From Brasenia schreberi (Eukaryota > Streptophyta > Magnoliopsida > Nymphaeales > Cabombaceae), in assembly GCA_036023115.1 (NCBI GenBank), contig JAYKKT010000089.1:18098501-18162500 (forward strand): a DNA stretch of 64,000 nucleotides, in the 5' to 3' direction. The position numbers and the translations under genes are program-made. How positions within the stretch are numbered: the first letter of the stretch is position 1; every line of letters starts with the position of its first letter. Under the pieces are notes generated by a model that made no database searches, was not told the origin of the DNA, and was given only the letters and a program-made list of their open reading frames with translations. This document shows, one piece after another, positions 14,526 through 26,320 of this stretch.

Positions 14526-15189
14526 ATCCATGCAAAAGGAAAGTGATGCTCGATTTGGCAAGCTGTAATGCTCGATTTGACAAGTAATTATATTTAATTT
14601 GGTAAGCCATTAAGAAGAAACTTACCAGTTTTGGAGTTCAGCATCAAAGGATTAGGCAACTTATCTTATCAAGCTTCATTAAATGAGCAGTTGTACTTAC
14701 CATATTGTAAACATGAAAATTTCTACTCCCAAGTTATAGAAAACTCGAAGTGAACCTTTTCGTGTCTACGCTTGTGTGAGCGTGCCAGCTAGCTTACACA
14801 AACTAGTGGAGACTTTTTAAATGATTTTCTGACTTTTGGCAATTGTAGGCAAGCAAACTCTTTTCACTTAAACCTTCTTGAATTGATGCTCAAGGGTCGG
14901 TTTAAGTGCTTAGAATCTTCGATTTGAAAACAAGTTTTTACTTCAAATCAACGTGAACACTCAGTGTTTTGAAAGAATTTGGTTCGTGCACTTTTGCCAA
15001 TTTCATTACGGGGTTGACGACCCTAAAATTCTTGCAAGTTTTATTTACTATGGCCTAAAGTGTGTGGAATGTGTGGACCCAGTTTCAGCGTGATCGGAGC
15101 GAGTATCGAGAGATTCCCGCAATGAGCAGATGCAGAGATGCTGGAAATCCTGTTTTGGGTTTTTAAGAATAATGATACAAACTCACCCG

Positions 15190-15556
15190 AATTGAATTTG
15201 CAGTCACTCTACATCCGAAAGTAAACTCACACGAAATGAAAGTGCAGTCACTCTACATTCCCGAAGTAAACTTATGCGAAATGAAAGTATAGTCACTTTA
15301 CATTTTCAAAGTAAACTCACGCGAAACGAAAGTGCAGTCACTCTACATTCCCGAAGTAAACTCATGTGAAATGAAAGTGTAATCACTCTACATTCCCAAA
15401 GTAAACTCACGCGAAATGAAAGTGCAGTCACTCTACATTCTCAAAGTAAACTCATACAAAATGAAAGTGCAGTCACTCTACATTTCTGAAGTAAACTCAC
15501 GTGAAATGAAAGTGCAGTCACTCTACATTCCCCAAGTAAACTCACGCGAAATGAAA
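15190..15556 (-). repeat. 45-base tandem repeat in LTR of X, about eight copies
   Basis: Each unit holds GAAATGAAAGTGCAGTC, ACTCTACATTC and GAAGTAAACTCACG with small changes. It occupies the place of the 42-46-base arrays in the other family-A LTRs. Confidence 0.9.
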
Positions 15557-16131
15557 TATGTATATTGGCTTAAGAAGAGAGGGGATCCGAAGTATAGAAG
15601 GTTTATAAATTATATTGGGGTAGAAGAGCTAAACAGATTGAGTGCACGTGGGTGTAATCGTGATCATCCACCAATTAAATGATAAGCGAAGAGAGCTAAT
15701 CAATATTACAACATAGGAGGAGGTTGCACTCCATTAATACAACCCCTTTTTAATTGAATTAAACGGAGAAAATGGTTTAGAATCAAAGTTTAGAAATGCT
15801 TACATGTTTTTCCAAAATGCTGAAAATTCCAAGTATGGAATTTCGGCGATCTTCTTCCTTGCAAGCCTCCCCCTTACTCGAGCCCAAGGTGCAGCCCCTT
15901 CACCCTTTGACTCCCTTACTCTCTCCCTTACCTCACTCTTTTGTAGCCCACGGCTGCCTTGGTGCAACCCCCTTTTTACTTCTTCCAAGCTCCAAGCCAT
16001 GCCTTGCCTTCAAGCCTTTGCTCCAAGCTCCAAGCTCCCACTCCAAGCCGTGGCCTTCCTCTCTCCTCCAAGGCTTCTTGCTTGAGCTCCACCCTCTCTC
16101 CTCCAAGGCTTTCCTCCAACCTCTTCACCCG

Positions 16132-16160
16132 CCCCCCTGGCCTTATTTATAGGCCAAGGG
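16132..16160 (-). promoter_or_regulatory. LTR TATA box within an inverted repeat
   Basis: TGGCC (16138-16142), TTATTTATA (TATA box on the minus strand) and GGCCA (16152-16156) form an inverted repeat around the TATA element; outer CCC and GGG extend it imperfectly. The same layout recurs at 28895 and 32970. Confidence 0.6.
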
Positions 16161-16882
16161 AGTGGATCCTTGGATAGGGTTTGGATCCTTGGGTCCAAAC
16201 CGATCCAAGCTAGTGGGATCTCCTTTGGGGCTTGGAATGGATCTTTTTGGTCCAGATTTAATCCAATTTTTTTTGTGGTCCTCTTGTGGGGGCATGGAAT
16301 GAACGGTTTTCGAGCGGGCTCCAGTTCCTCGGTAACCCGATTTTGGACTAGGTTCTTCCCAGTCCTTTTAACCAGCCAATGCTTGATTTCAAGACTTTTT
16401 TATTTGATGCTTGATTTGATCCATCTGGCCCCATCTCGAGCTTGCACTTGATGAGGTTGATCCCAGATTTGAAGCGGATATTGATTTCATTTTGATAAGC
16501 CCGATCCTTGATTTTAGTCTCTTACGACGTTTGATTCTTGATGGCTTCATCAAGGTCTCGATTCCATTCGGCATTTTGAAATTTAACTCGCCTTGAAATA
16601 AACATCAGATTCGATCTTCAATCTTGCCTTTATCTAGATAGGCTTGGCCCATCCTTCACTTTTTAACTTGATCTCGAGCTAGACTTTGGATCAGGTTTCA
16701 CCAGTTCGTTTGATCCGTTTTGCAATCCATGGGCTTTTAACTTTGAATTAAAACTTTATTTTGAAATGTTTCCTAAAAGGTTTAAACTTTAAAATTTGAG
16801 GGTTTTAAAGGTTCAGAAAGGCTGTAGACTGGTTTTTAAGATTCAGGAGTTTTTGAAAACATCACAATTTTGGGTGTTTACA

Positions 16883-17326
16883 GATGCCCCTCTTTGGCAT
16901 TGATCCAAATATATTTGGATAATGTCAAAGAAGAAAACATCCCTTTGTTTTTCTTCTTGGATCTCTCCTCAAGAATATGGATCATCCCAGTTTTCTAGAA
17001 AACCCTTTTCTTTATGATAGGTAAGATCCTTCTTGAGAAGAGAAGAGAAAAGGGGAGAGACTTATCCCAATAGTTTACTTGGTCCATCTAAGATTACCCT
17101 ATTTTGAAATAGCATGTACTACTTAAAAATATTTTGCTATTTTGAACAAGGCCCTCTTTTGTAAGATGAAGATTTTTGAAATGTAACCCATTGATTTTGA
17201 AAATTCTACTTTTCAAAAGGCATTAATTCCCTTATTCAAGGTCACACGATCCACCTTGATCCTTCTTTCAAAAAGTTTAAAGGAGATCCCATTTTAAAGC
17301 ATTTTCAAAAGGATTTAGCATAGACC
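16883..17326 (-). other. 3' noncoding region and polypurine tract of element X
   Basis: Noncoding between the integrase stop and the 3' LTR. The first bases after the LTR (GATGCCCCTCTTTGG) are the reverse complement of the polypurine tract also seen in P at about 52910-52929. Confidence 0.65.
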
Positions 17327-18028
17327 TTACACATGATATTTTTTTAAGTATTGAGCATTTATAGGGTCTACTAAGTTCCTACCATTAACATCGATTAACC
17401 AATATGCATTGTTTGTAGTGATTCCATGTATAACATAAGGGCCATCCCACTTGGGCCGCCACTTTCCAAGTGGATGTGGGCCACGATGGTGGATGATTTT
17501 CAATACAAGGTCTCCTACTTTGAAGTGGCGAGTCTTCATATGATTTTCATAATGTCGGGCTATCCTTTGCCGGTATGCATGTGCATGATCCATAGCAAGG
17601 AGCCTTTTTTCATCTAACAAATCAAGCTCAACCATCCTAGCATGTTGTAAAGTCTCCAGGGGTAGGTCGAGTGTAAGTGATGTATGAAATGAATGCAATT
17701 TGGTATGAATGGGTTGAATAGCATTTGTACCATAGACCAACTCAAATGGTGTGGCATTGGTGGGTGTTTGGATGGAAGTCCTATAAGCTCATAAGGCTTC
17801 ATCAAGCTTCTCATGCCATGTCCTACCCTTCTCTAAGGTTTTCTCAATGATGCTTATAAGAGTCTTGTTGATTTTTTTGGTTTTTTGTAAAGAAATGACA
17901 GTAGGAGAAATGCAGATCACATTTTTTTTGGATTTTTCGCAATTTTCCAATGTTTTTGAGTTTTGAGGTTTTTCCAATTGTTTTTGGATTTTGAGAATAT
18001 GTAATTTTTTTGGATTTTTTGTTGAGGA
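17327..18028 (-). pseudogene. Element X pol deletion derivative: pre-RT linker fused to integrase C-terminus
   Basis: Minus-strand reading begins in the Lys/Asn/Pro-rich linker that precedes reverse transcriptase (LENCEKSKKNVICISPTV near 17900-17960) and passes at about 17866 directly into NKTLISIIEKTLEKGRTWHE, a segment just after the catalytic Glu of integrase. It then runs through ATPFELVYG-like and VGDLVLKIIHHRGP to QYLKKYHV and a stop at 17327. Reverse transcriptase, both RNase H domains and the integrase catalytic core are missing. The junction keeps frame; the linker is rich in AAAAATC and the partner begins with AACAAGACTC, so short homology may have joined them. A stop interrupts the frame near 17789. 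Inactive alone. Confidence 0.8.
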
Positions 18029-18033
18029 GGTGT

Positions 18034-21000
18034 TGTAGACGCGCGAAAATCCCTGCCTCTTCGTCCCTTCCGGGGGCTTGGAGTGGATCTTCTCGTGCGT
18101 CTAAGGCCTATGTATACAAATAGGGCGTGCCAGCTAGCTTACTTAAGCTAGCGAAGATATTTCTAACACTGACTTCTAAACGTGGCGACTGTGAGCAAGT
18201 AAGCTCTTGTCGTCGCAGACCTTCTTGCACCGATGCGCAAGGGTCAGTCTGTACGCTTTTGCAAAAATCGAGTTTTGGAGAGAAAGTCTACGAAGCGGTT
18301 CGAGGTGTCTATTTCGGGTTTTTAAGATGCGATTTGCATATTTTAGATCACGTGGATTTACACGTGCCTAAGTCTTTTCTTTTATCCCTTTTCGGGCCAC
18401 CTAGTTTGTGTGTTATGAACACTCCACTACATGGGCGAATTCGAGCGGGGCTTGCTTTGATGCAATATGCGTCCTACCTCGTGGTATGGCGTAGATGCAA
18501 TGCAAACTCACGCTACTCCAAAGGGAAAACCCGAAATGTAAAGACAATACTGAAGGGAAATAACAGAAGGGAAATAACCGAAGGGAGATATGTATATATC
18601 TTATGTATATGAGCCCTTACTCGGGTCTTGCAAATAAGAGCGAAGGCTCAATGTGGGTGCGTGCTTGAATTGAAAGACTTACACACACGACATGAAATTA
18701 AACCCAAATATAAATTGCAGTATGGCCTTGACTAAGGTCTTGGGAGTAAGAGCGAAGGCTCAATGTGTGTGAGAGTGCTTGAATTGAAGTACTACATACA
18801 CGACATAAATGAAACCCAAATATAACTGCAATAAGGCCTTTACTAAGGTCTTGGGAGTAAGAGCGAAGGCTCAATGTGTGTGAAAGTGCTTGAATTGAAA
18901 GACTTACTCACACGACATGAAATGAAACCCAAATAGTATAGGTCGGCCCTTACTTGGGTCTTTCAAATAAGAGCGAAAGCTCAATGTGTGTGAGTGTGCT
19001 TGAATTGAAAGACTTACTCACACGACAAGAAATGAAACCCAAATAGTATAGGTCGGCCCTTACTTGGGTCTTTCAACTAAGAGCGAAAGCTCAATGTGTG
19101 TGAGTGTGTGAATTGAAAGACAACGCACCCAACTTAAACAAAACCCTTCGAAAATGAAAGTATATATATCCACTTATATATTAGGGGCTGATTAGGCCCG
19201 TGTGTGTTAAAAATCGTGCACGACTAAGAGGGTGCACGTGTGTGGTTGTGCCAAGCCACGTTATTACAAGCGGGGGGAGACTATGCTCCGTTATTACAAC
19301 CCCGTATCAAATTGAATCTCAAGCAAGTATACAACTAAAGACCGAGTTTAGACACTTACGAGTAGCTGGTCCGTAGAGGTCTCGCTTGGGCGTGGACTTG
19401 GCCTTGGGCTGCAAACGGGAGCTCCGCGAAGGTAGGTGATCAAGGGTGCTGGCCGGCTGCAAGTGGGGCGCGGGATAGACGCCTCGAAGGGGGCCGGTGG
19501 CAAGTAGATGGCGCCTCCAAGTAGGGGGTTTAAAGTGGCTGAATAAGTGGGTTATTAGGGTCACTAGGGGAGTTGAGAGTTTAGGGTAACTGGACCTAGA
19601 AGGGTGAGCTGGTGGGAAGGCCGAATAGGACACCTAGGGGAGGGCCGAATGGGAGATGATGGCTAGGAAGTGGCCGGCAGCTTGGGTTATACTAGGTTCG
19701 GCTAGGTTTAGGTGGTGGCGGCAAAAGGGCTGAGATGAAGGTAGGATGGGTGGCTAAGAGTGGAGAGGTGGTAGAGAGGGGCTTTGAGGGAGTTTGGGGT
19801 ACTTACCGAATGGGGAGAGGTGGCGGATGAAGTGGGAAGGTGGCGGGCAGGTGGCTGTCGGCTGGTTCGGTTGGGTGGAGGTGATGGCATCTGGCTGGGC
19901 AAATGGTGGTGGTGGATGGAAGAGGGAAGGTGGCGGTGCAGGTGGTGGCTGGTGGAGCAGATGGAGCAGGCGGAGGTGGGGAGTGGTCCCGGCTGGGTGA
20001 GAGAAGGGAGAAGGAGAGGGCCCGGCTGGGTGAGAGAGTGGTTCCCACTTGGAAAACCCGCCCACAAGGAGGGGGGTTTAAATAGGGGATGGGTAGGTCG
20101 GTTAGGGCTGGGCTGAGGGTAGTGGTTAGGTGGTTTAGGTAGGGTGGTATGTAGATAAGGTGGGCTAGAAAAGGTTGGGCCAGATATTTTAAAACTAGGG
20201 GTTTGGGTAAATCGTGGGCTAAGGGTGGTTTAGGGGTTTAGGATTAGGTTAGGTGGTTGGGTTTTAGGGTGAGGTTTAGTGAGCTAGGTTAAGTGATTAG
20301 GCTAGGTTTAGGCTAGGATTAGGGAAATTAATCTAGGTTTAGGGAAGGATTAGGGAAGTGGGTTAGGTGATTAGGTTAGGATTTAGGATGGGATTAGGGA
20401 AGTGGGTTAGGTGATTAGGTTCAGATTAGGGGTGGATTAGGGGTTTAGGCTAGGTTTAGGTATTTTGGGCTAGGTTTAGGTGAAGGAGCTCCCTTAGCAT
20501 GGCCCATAGACCTTGATCACCCCATGTTGGTGCAGCCCTAGGTTAGGTTTTAGCTAATTACAAGCTTAAACCCACTCAATTAGGCTAACCCACATGATTA
20601 ACCCAAACTTGACACACAAGTCAAGCTTAATACAACACTCTTGATATTTTTCAACCCCACTCTCTCTCATGCCCATGATCCCACGTGAAACTCAAGTGGG
20701 CCCCACCTCCATTTATGAGAAGGTGATGTGGGCCATGGATATGGATATTGGATTGGATCTCTGGATCCAAATCCAAATCCAAGTCCACATATGGGTTTGG
20801 ATTGGGATCTGGATATATATGGTCCAGATCCACTCCAAACTGAACTCTGACTCCTTCGAGCTGGGTTCGAAACGGACGATTCGTGCGGGGCCTGACAGCA
20901 TCAGTACTTCGTCTGCGTTGGGTCTTCGCCAACATAGTCGTCCACCTCCGTTTCTGCCTTCCGGAGATGACTTCAAATGCTATTTTGATAAGAACAGGGT

Positions 21001-21317
21001 CTTGGACGTTCGAGATCCTGGGATGTGAATCAGATACAAGAGTTGCTGCGCCGGGCTCGACAGGTGCTCCGGTTCCGGGCTCTTCTTGGCTCTCCTGGTC
21101 CTGTCTTGATCGGGCCAAGCCACTTTGGGGTTTCAAAACGTGTTTTAAAAGGGTTTTCAAAAGCCATATTATATGTTTTAGAAAGATAAAGTTTAAAACA
21201 TATGTACAGGGTTGTTTGGAAGGCTCCTGGGTTTTCGAACTCAAAATGGCCCTTTGGGGCTGCTTGTATAAAACCAGATGGATTTTGAGAAATTCGTGGG
21301 ATTTCGGGGTGTTTACA
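18034..21317 (-). mobile_element. Solo family-B LTR with target duplication GGTGT
   Basis: It runs from TGTAGACGCGCGAAAATCC to TTTCGGGGTGTTTACA, 3284 bases, the longest family-B LTR here. The 5-bp duplication GGTGT is at 18029-18033 and 21318-21322. No gag or pol lies inside. It holds the terminal hairpins (18133-18152, 18224-18241), about five repeats of roughly 110 bases (18590-19120), GGAG/CTCC block (19270-19310), donor-like site on the minus strand at 19353-19359, a Pro/Ser-rich leader, TATA-like element near 20077-20085, TTAGG-rich tract (20220-20470), and G-box 20682-20687. Solo LTRs arise by recombination between the two LTRs of one element; that origin is inferred. Confidence 0.9.
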
Positions 21318-21319
21318 GG

Positions 21320-23908
21320 TGTAAACATGAAAATTTTCACTCCCAATTTATGGAACTTGAAGTGAACCTTTTCGTGCTTACGCTTTTGCGAGCGTGCCAG
21401 CTAGCTTACTCAAACTAGTGAAGGTTTTTGAAATATTTCTGATTTTTTTGATAATTGTAGGCAAGCAGACTCTTTTCGCTTAAACCTTCTTGAACCAACA
21501 CTCAAGGGTCAGTTTACGCGCTTAGAAACTTCGATCTTCAAACAAGTTTTAACTTTGAATGATATGTGTTTGACGAATTCGGTTTGTGCACTCTTTGCAA
21601 TTTTTATTACGGGGTTGGACGTCCCTACTTTTCTTGCAAGTTTTATCTGTTTAGGCTTGATGTGTGTGTGGAATGTGTGGCCTAATTTTAGCATGGTTTG
21701 AGCGATTTGTTCGAGGGCTTTTGGAAGCGAGCGAATGCTGGAATGCTTAAATCCTTTTTGGGTTTTTTGAGAGCGATGATGCGAACTCACCCAAATTGAA
21801 ATTGTAACTCACTCGACTTTAAGTAAACCCACACAAATTGAAGTGCAACCCTACTTTCACAAAAGTAAACTCACACAAATTGAAATGCGACTCTACTTTC
21901 ATAAAAAGTAAACTCACACGAATTTAAGTGCAACTCTACTTTCACAAAAGTAAACTCACACGACTTGAAATATACATATAGGTTTTATCCTAAGAGTGGA
22001 AAGGCTCAAGTGCGCGTGGATGTACTTGTGTACCATTTAAGAGCGGAAAGGCTCGAGTGCTCGTGGGTGTTTTCGTGTACAGTTTAAGAGCGGAAATGCT
22101 CGAGTACTCGTGAGTGCGATTACTCGACTTTCACAAAAGTAAACTCACACAAATTTAAATGAAAACTCACTCTGCTTTCCCAAAAGTAAATTCACCCAAA
22201 TGTAAGTACAACTCACACGACTTTCACAAAGTAAATTTACCCAAATGTAAGTGCAACTCACACGACTTTCACAAAGTAAATTTACCCGAATTGAAGTATG
22301 TATACTTGCTTAAGAAAAGATGGGGTTCGAAGTATAGAATTTCTATAATTGTATATTGGGGCATACAGCGGAAAGGCTCAAGTGCATGTGCGTGTAAAGA
22401 GCGGAAAGACTCAAGTGCACGTGTATGTGATCGTGTTCATCCACCAGATAAGAGCGGAAAGGCTCAAGTGTAAGTGGGTGCGATCATGTTGATGCCCAAA
22501 TATTACAACTTAGGGGGAGACTTCGCTCCGTTAATACAACCCTGTTATGAATTGAATTGAAAGGAAAAACAATTTGAAATGAAGTTTGAAAGAATTACAC
22601 TTTTCCTAACTCGAGTTCGGGATTCAGCTAGGTCAAGTCCACCCCAGCCCCAATGTGGTTCAGCTCCATAGTTCAACACTTGGTGAAGCCCACGTCCAAG
22701 GGAGATCGGCCCAATTGATGCAGCCCCAGTGGATTCGAGTGGTGCAAGAGGGCTTTAAGGCAAGTTGGGTGCAGTTGGCCAAGGCGGTTCAAGTGAGGTT
22801 CAAGGCCTATGTGCAGCTGGGTTTGGTTTAGCAAAGGGGGTTAGCTAGGTTCAAAGTGGTCTCAGCCCACAAGTGGATCGGCTTCAAGTCAAGCCAAGTG
22901 GTGCAGCAAGGTGGCTCAGTCGGTCTGGGTTGCGTTTAGATGTAGGTCGGTTTAGATGGGGCTTGAGGTGGCTCAAGGTGGGTTCGGGGTAGGTCGAGCC
23001 AAGACTCAATCAACCTTGGTTCGGCCAAGGTGGGGGTTCGGTTTTGTTGTAGGTTTAGGTCGGTTAGGGAATGGTTCAAGGCTTAGTTGGGTCGGTTTAG
23101 GTGGGTGCGGCCCAAGCTAGGTTAGGTTTAGGATGGGTCGGCTGGGTGTGGTTTAGAGGGTGAGTCAAAGGGCAAGTGCTCGGCCAGAGATGGGTTAGGT
23201 TCTGGTTTAGGCGGTTCAAGCGGTGAGTTGAGTTCAAGGTCGATTTAGGTGGGGGCGGCCCAAGCTAGGTTTAGGTCGGTTAGGTGGTGAATCAAAGGAG
23301 GGAGCTCGGTTAGGTTTGGTTTAGGGTGTGGTTCAAGCTTTGGGCTGTTTAGGGTGTGGTTCAAGGTGGCAGTTTAGCTAGGTGGTTTGGCCAGCCAGGT
23401 AGGTCGGTCTAGGCCATGGGGTTCGGTTGAGGTATGGTCTAGGGCAGGTTAGGGTGCAACTGGCCAAGGTGGCCAAGGGTGAGGTGTATGGCTGAGTCAA
23501 GTCGGCTAAAGAGTGAGGTGTATGGCTAGTGGGGGTTCGGTTGGGTGGTTTAGGTCGGTTAGGTGGGTCGGTTGGGGCGTGGTTCAAGGAGGTGATGAGC
23601 TAGGTGCGGCCAGCAAGGTAGATCAATTTAGGTGGGGTTCGGTTGGGGTATGGTCTAGGGTAGGTTAGGGTGCGGCTGGCCAAGGAGGCCAAGGGTGTGG
23701 TCACGGGATGGTGTAAGGCTAGTGGGGGGCAGGTCGGTTTGGTTTAGGGGTTGGTTCAAAGGGCAAGCTAGGTTAGGTTCAAGGGTCAAGTCGACTTACC
23801 TCTTGGTGCAACCCATGTCCACCTCGAGCCCTCAAGTTGCAGCCACTTTGGTCTTCTTTGTTGCAGCCCCAACTAGGTTCAAGCCAACATGGTTTAAGCC
23901 CACTACAT
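21320..23908 (-). mobile_element. Family-A LTR, truncated 3' LTR of element W
   Basis: It starts TGTAAACATGAAAATTTTC and is very close to the LTR at 26321 through the terminal block, the 42-base array (21790-22300) and the GAGCGGAAAGGCTCA units. The CAGCC/GGTTTAGG segment continues to about 23908, where similarity stops and protease coding begins. The U3, with its TATA box and the TGTAAACACCC start, is missing. The first three bases lie in the target duplication of the solo LTR at 18034, so that LTR inserted exactly at this LTR's edge. Confidence 0.75.
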
Positions 23909-23919
23909 GGGCTATCTAT

Positions 23920-24903
23920 CTATGGTCTTCCCATAAGTAGGTTGTAATGGGGGTTTATGTCTAGGACATGGAACACCCCTGCATGGGTTATGCCCCCTAT
24001 TTCTATTGGTAACTCTACAGCTCCTAAAGGTTTAGATGCATTTCTATCGTATCTTGTGATAACGATGGGGCTTGGATTTACAAAAGTCAAGGAGACTCCA
24101 ATTTGAAATGCCATGTGTAACGGAAGAATGTTTAGACCTACTCCCCCATCAACCAAACACCTGTTTAGAGGATGGTGATTCAATACCACCTCTATATGTA
24201 AGGCTTGGTTATGGGTTTCGTATGATCTTTCTATCTCATCTTCCGAAAACACGATGGGGGTTTTAGCACAGATAGGTGCGACTAGGAAAGACAGGGACTC
24301 AGGGGTTATGGTCGAGTTAACCTTGGCTCTTTCTAAGATTTTCTCTAAAACTTGTCTATGCCTGGGGGAAGTTTGGATTAGTTCTAGGATATAAAGGTTT
24401 ATAAGGATCTTGGAAAGATGTGTTTCAAAATCATATGGAGTTAACACGTTTCTTTCTTTATCCATGACTTGAGATGCTTTGAGAATGCATGATTTTGAAG
24501 GGCCAGGAATAATGACCACTTTTTTAGTAGCATCTTTTGCTAGATGTGGGGTTGATAGATCCTTCCATACCTGGTCACCTTGCCCACACCTTCCCTAAGG
24601 CTCGCTCCTAGGTTGGCTCTGATTTTGTTCTTCGGAGCACCCCGAATTTCTAAAATGGCTCTAGCCAGGGGCGGGACTCTAAGTGCTCCTCGGATTACTA
24701 CTTTTTTGGCTTTTTTGATTATGATGAGAGAAGGTGGTGTGTGACAAGTAGTGAAGCCTGTATGCAATGCATGCTCTAAACCTTTTGAGGAAGTTGAGAA
24801 AACACATACCTCTTTTCCCTTCCCACTGGTGCTTGCGTGGTTGGGGAAGGGTTCTTTAAGAACAGCTTGGGCAGGCTCCGGTTCCTTAGTGACCTGGAGC
24901 CGG
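23920..24903 (-). pseudogene. Element W protease and gag-protease linker
   Basis: Minus strand. The linker at 24540-24770 keeps KKVVIRGALRVPP and RYGRIYQP, followed by the aspartic protease: HNQALHIEVVLNHHPLNRCL, then the active-site region VDGGVGLNILPLHMA, and VFHVLDINPHYNLLMGRP at the end. The Tat-type active site is D-G-G where most retroviral proteases have D-S/T-G. The frame ends immediately after GRP, where the sequence turns into LTR DNA, so the C-terminal part and all of pol are deleted. A stop near 24520 separates linker and protease. Confidence 0.85.
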
Positions 24904-24905
24904 CC

Positions 24906-26188
24906 CTACTCTATCCAGTCCTTGATTTTGTTTAAAAGGGAGAAACATTTGTTTGTATCATAATCCTTGAGCCGATGATACTTGCAAAATTTGTTTAGAA
25001 ATCTCTCTTTCGGAGGTGTCCCCTCAGGAATTTCGGAGAGTGTTACCAATCCTTGGGCGAGTAGGAGGTCGAGAACCTCCGAGACAGGCTGCCCTAGTGG
25101 GGTATACTCCCTCCTTTCAAATGTTTTTTGAAACTTTTTTTCATTTTTTTGTTCATTTTTTTTTGAAGTGTCGGTCGGGTTTGTTTCCACTTGGACATTA
25201 GCAATTTTTTGGGGTTTTGCCCCTTTGTCCACAGTGGGTAGCCCGTAAGTTCCGAGTTTTTCAAATCTTGGTTTTGGAAGCATTTTTCATTTCCACAAGT
25301 CATCGTAGACTCCCTTTTTCAGATTTGTTTCAAAGAGGGAAGCCTTTTTAATTAACTTATGGAAAATTGAAATTTCGTGCAAAGAAAGAAGTATTTTCAA
25401 CTCCATTGTGAAATTTTCAAGGATGAACATTACTGCACATCCTTCAGAGATGGGCTCTCTCACTTGCCCGAGGAGGGACCTCCATCGAACGATGAATGCA
25501 TGTACATCCTCGTTCGAAGCTTGTTTTGTGTCCCTCAGGGTGTTCAAAGTGGGGGTCACTTCTATGTTGTGGGAAAACCTTTGCATAAAGCTGTTCGCTA
25601 ACTCTTCAAAAGTTGCAAACTGACTTAGGTCATAAGAAGCGAGCCATTTTGAAGCAGTTCCCTTGAGGGAGAGGGGAAACCAATATATCTATTTCGTAGA
25701 GTACTTTTTCTTTTTGTGAGCTCTGCGAGAAAAGAGTTGTAGGTGGGATCTAGGATCCCCGTGCCATCATACCGATGGAAGTTCGGTATATTGTCGTCAC
25801 TATCTATTTCATAATCTATAGGAAGGAAATCAGATAGGGCATACGATCTCTTTTCTTTGTTTTGGCCCCTCAACAGTTGTTGGAGGGCTTTTAGATCCTT
25901 TGGTGTGAAGGATTCATGATATTGGTCCCCCTCTATGGTAGAGGTTTCTTTGGGCTTTTTCGACTTGCTATGTTTTTTCTTAGCTTTGGCAGGTTTGCCA
26001 TGAGACGAACAAGAGTCGGCTGCCTTAGCCTCTTGGCTAAGGGTGACGATTTTTGCTTCGAATTCCTTTCGCAAGTATTCGAGCTCTTCTTTTTTGCTTT
26101 TGAGATTGGTTTTTGAAATTTTTTTCGAAAAGGAACTTGATGAGCATGAGGCTCGGCTAGACACTTCATTGGAGTCTGAACTCGACAT
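24906..26188 (-). pseudogene. Element W gag (frameshifted)
   Basis: Gag forms the retrotransposon particle. ATG at 26188 opens MSSSDSNEVSSRASC, followed by a Lys-rich region, QYHESFTPKDLKALQQLL and the IPNFHRYDG block. A one-base shift near 25767 breaks it before the capsid part, which resumes at 25287-25623 (MQRFSHNIEVTPTLNTL, VHAFIVRWRSLLGQVREPIS). The piece at 24906-25283 carries a zinc-knuckle-like CKYHRLKDYDTNKC, with His in the second metal position and Tyr where the copy in M has His. Gag start and PBS lie about 130 bases apart. Not functional as sequenced. Confidence 0.88.
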
Positions 26189-26295
26189 GACTCAGAATTT
26201 TGAAATCCTATAAGTGCAAAAGGCAAAAGTTAAACACTTTTCTTGGAAAAAAATTTCGAAGTTTTGATTGGTTTGATCGAAGTTTGCTTAAGACC

Positions 26296-26320
26296 CGAGT
26301 ACCACCGGGTGTGCCAAATC
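26296..26320 (-). other. Primer binding site of element W
   Basis: On the minus strand the 5' LTR end is followed by GATT and TGGCACACCCGGTGG, the place and TGG start of a tRNA primer site. P and M have TGGCACGCCCGGTGGGAC and TGGCATGCCCGGTGGGAC. The tRNA was not identified. Confidence 0.65.

Larger units (their letters stand above)
14706..16882 (-). mobile_element. Family-A LTR, 3' LTR of element X
   Basis: It runs from TGTAAACATGAAAATTT to TTGGGTGTTTACA; on the minus strand this is TGTAAACACCC...TTTACA. At 2177 bases it is the shortest family-A LTR here. Its array uses a 45-base unit distinct from the other copies, and the CAGCC-rich segment of the longer copies is much reduced. Just right of it lies GATGCCCCTCTTTGGC, on the minus strand a purine-rich polypurine tract, and then integrase C-terminus, so this is the 3' LTR of a minus-strand element. 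The five bases on the left are CATAT; no matching copy is found on the other side. Confidence 0.85.

Noticed and set aside
15190..15556. Regular 45-base repeats that could look like a CRISPR array
   Set aside because: There are no unique spacers. The whole unit repeats, it lies inside a plant LTR, and equivalent arrays occur in the other LTRs.
18127..18612. 161-residue open frame
   Set aside because: It lies wholly within the terminal block of a solo LTR, is not conserved as a frame in the other B LTRs, and resembles no protein I know.
19708..20116. Overlapping Pro/Ser/His-rich and Gly/Trp-rich frames on both strands, with equivalents at 34868-35300, 44504-44930, 61046-61478 and 63239-63763
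   Set aside because: They come from the C-rich leader of the B LTR. The minus-strand frames begin at non-ATG codons, differ in frame and length between copies, and show no domain.
20220..20470. Interstitial telomere
   Set aside because: The words are degenerate and mixed, and the tract is an integral part of every B LTR, so it travelled with the LTR.
22600..23900. Possible gene in the CAGCC-rich stretch (also 27780-28800 and 31640-32740)
   Set aside because: No long frame, and the same low-complexity sequence recurs in each long family-A LTR.
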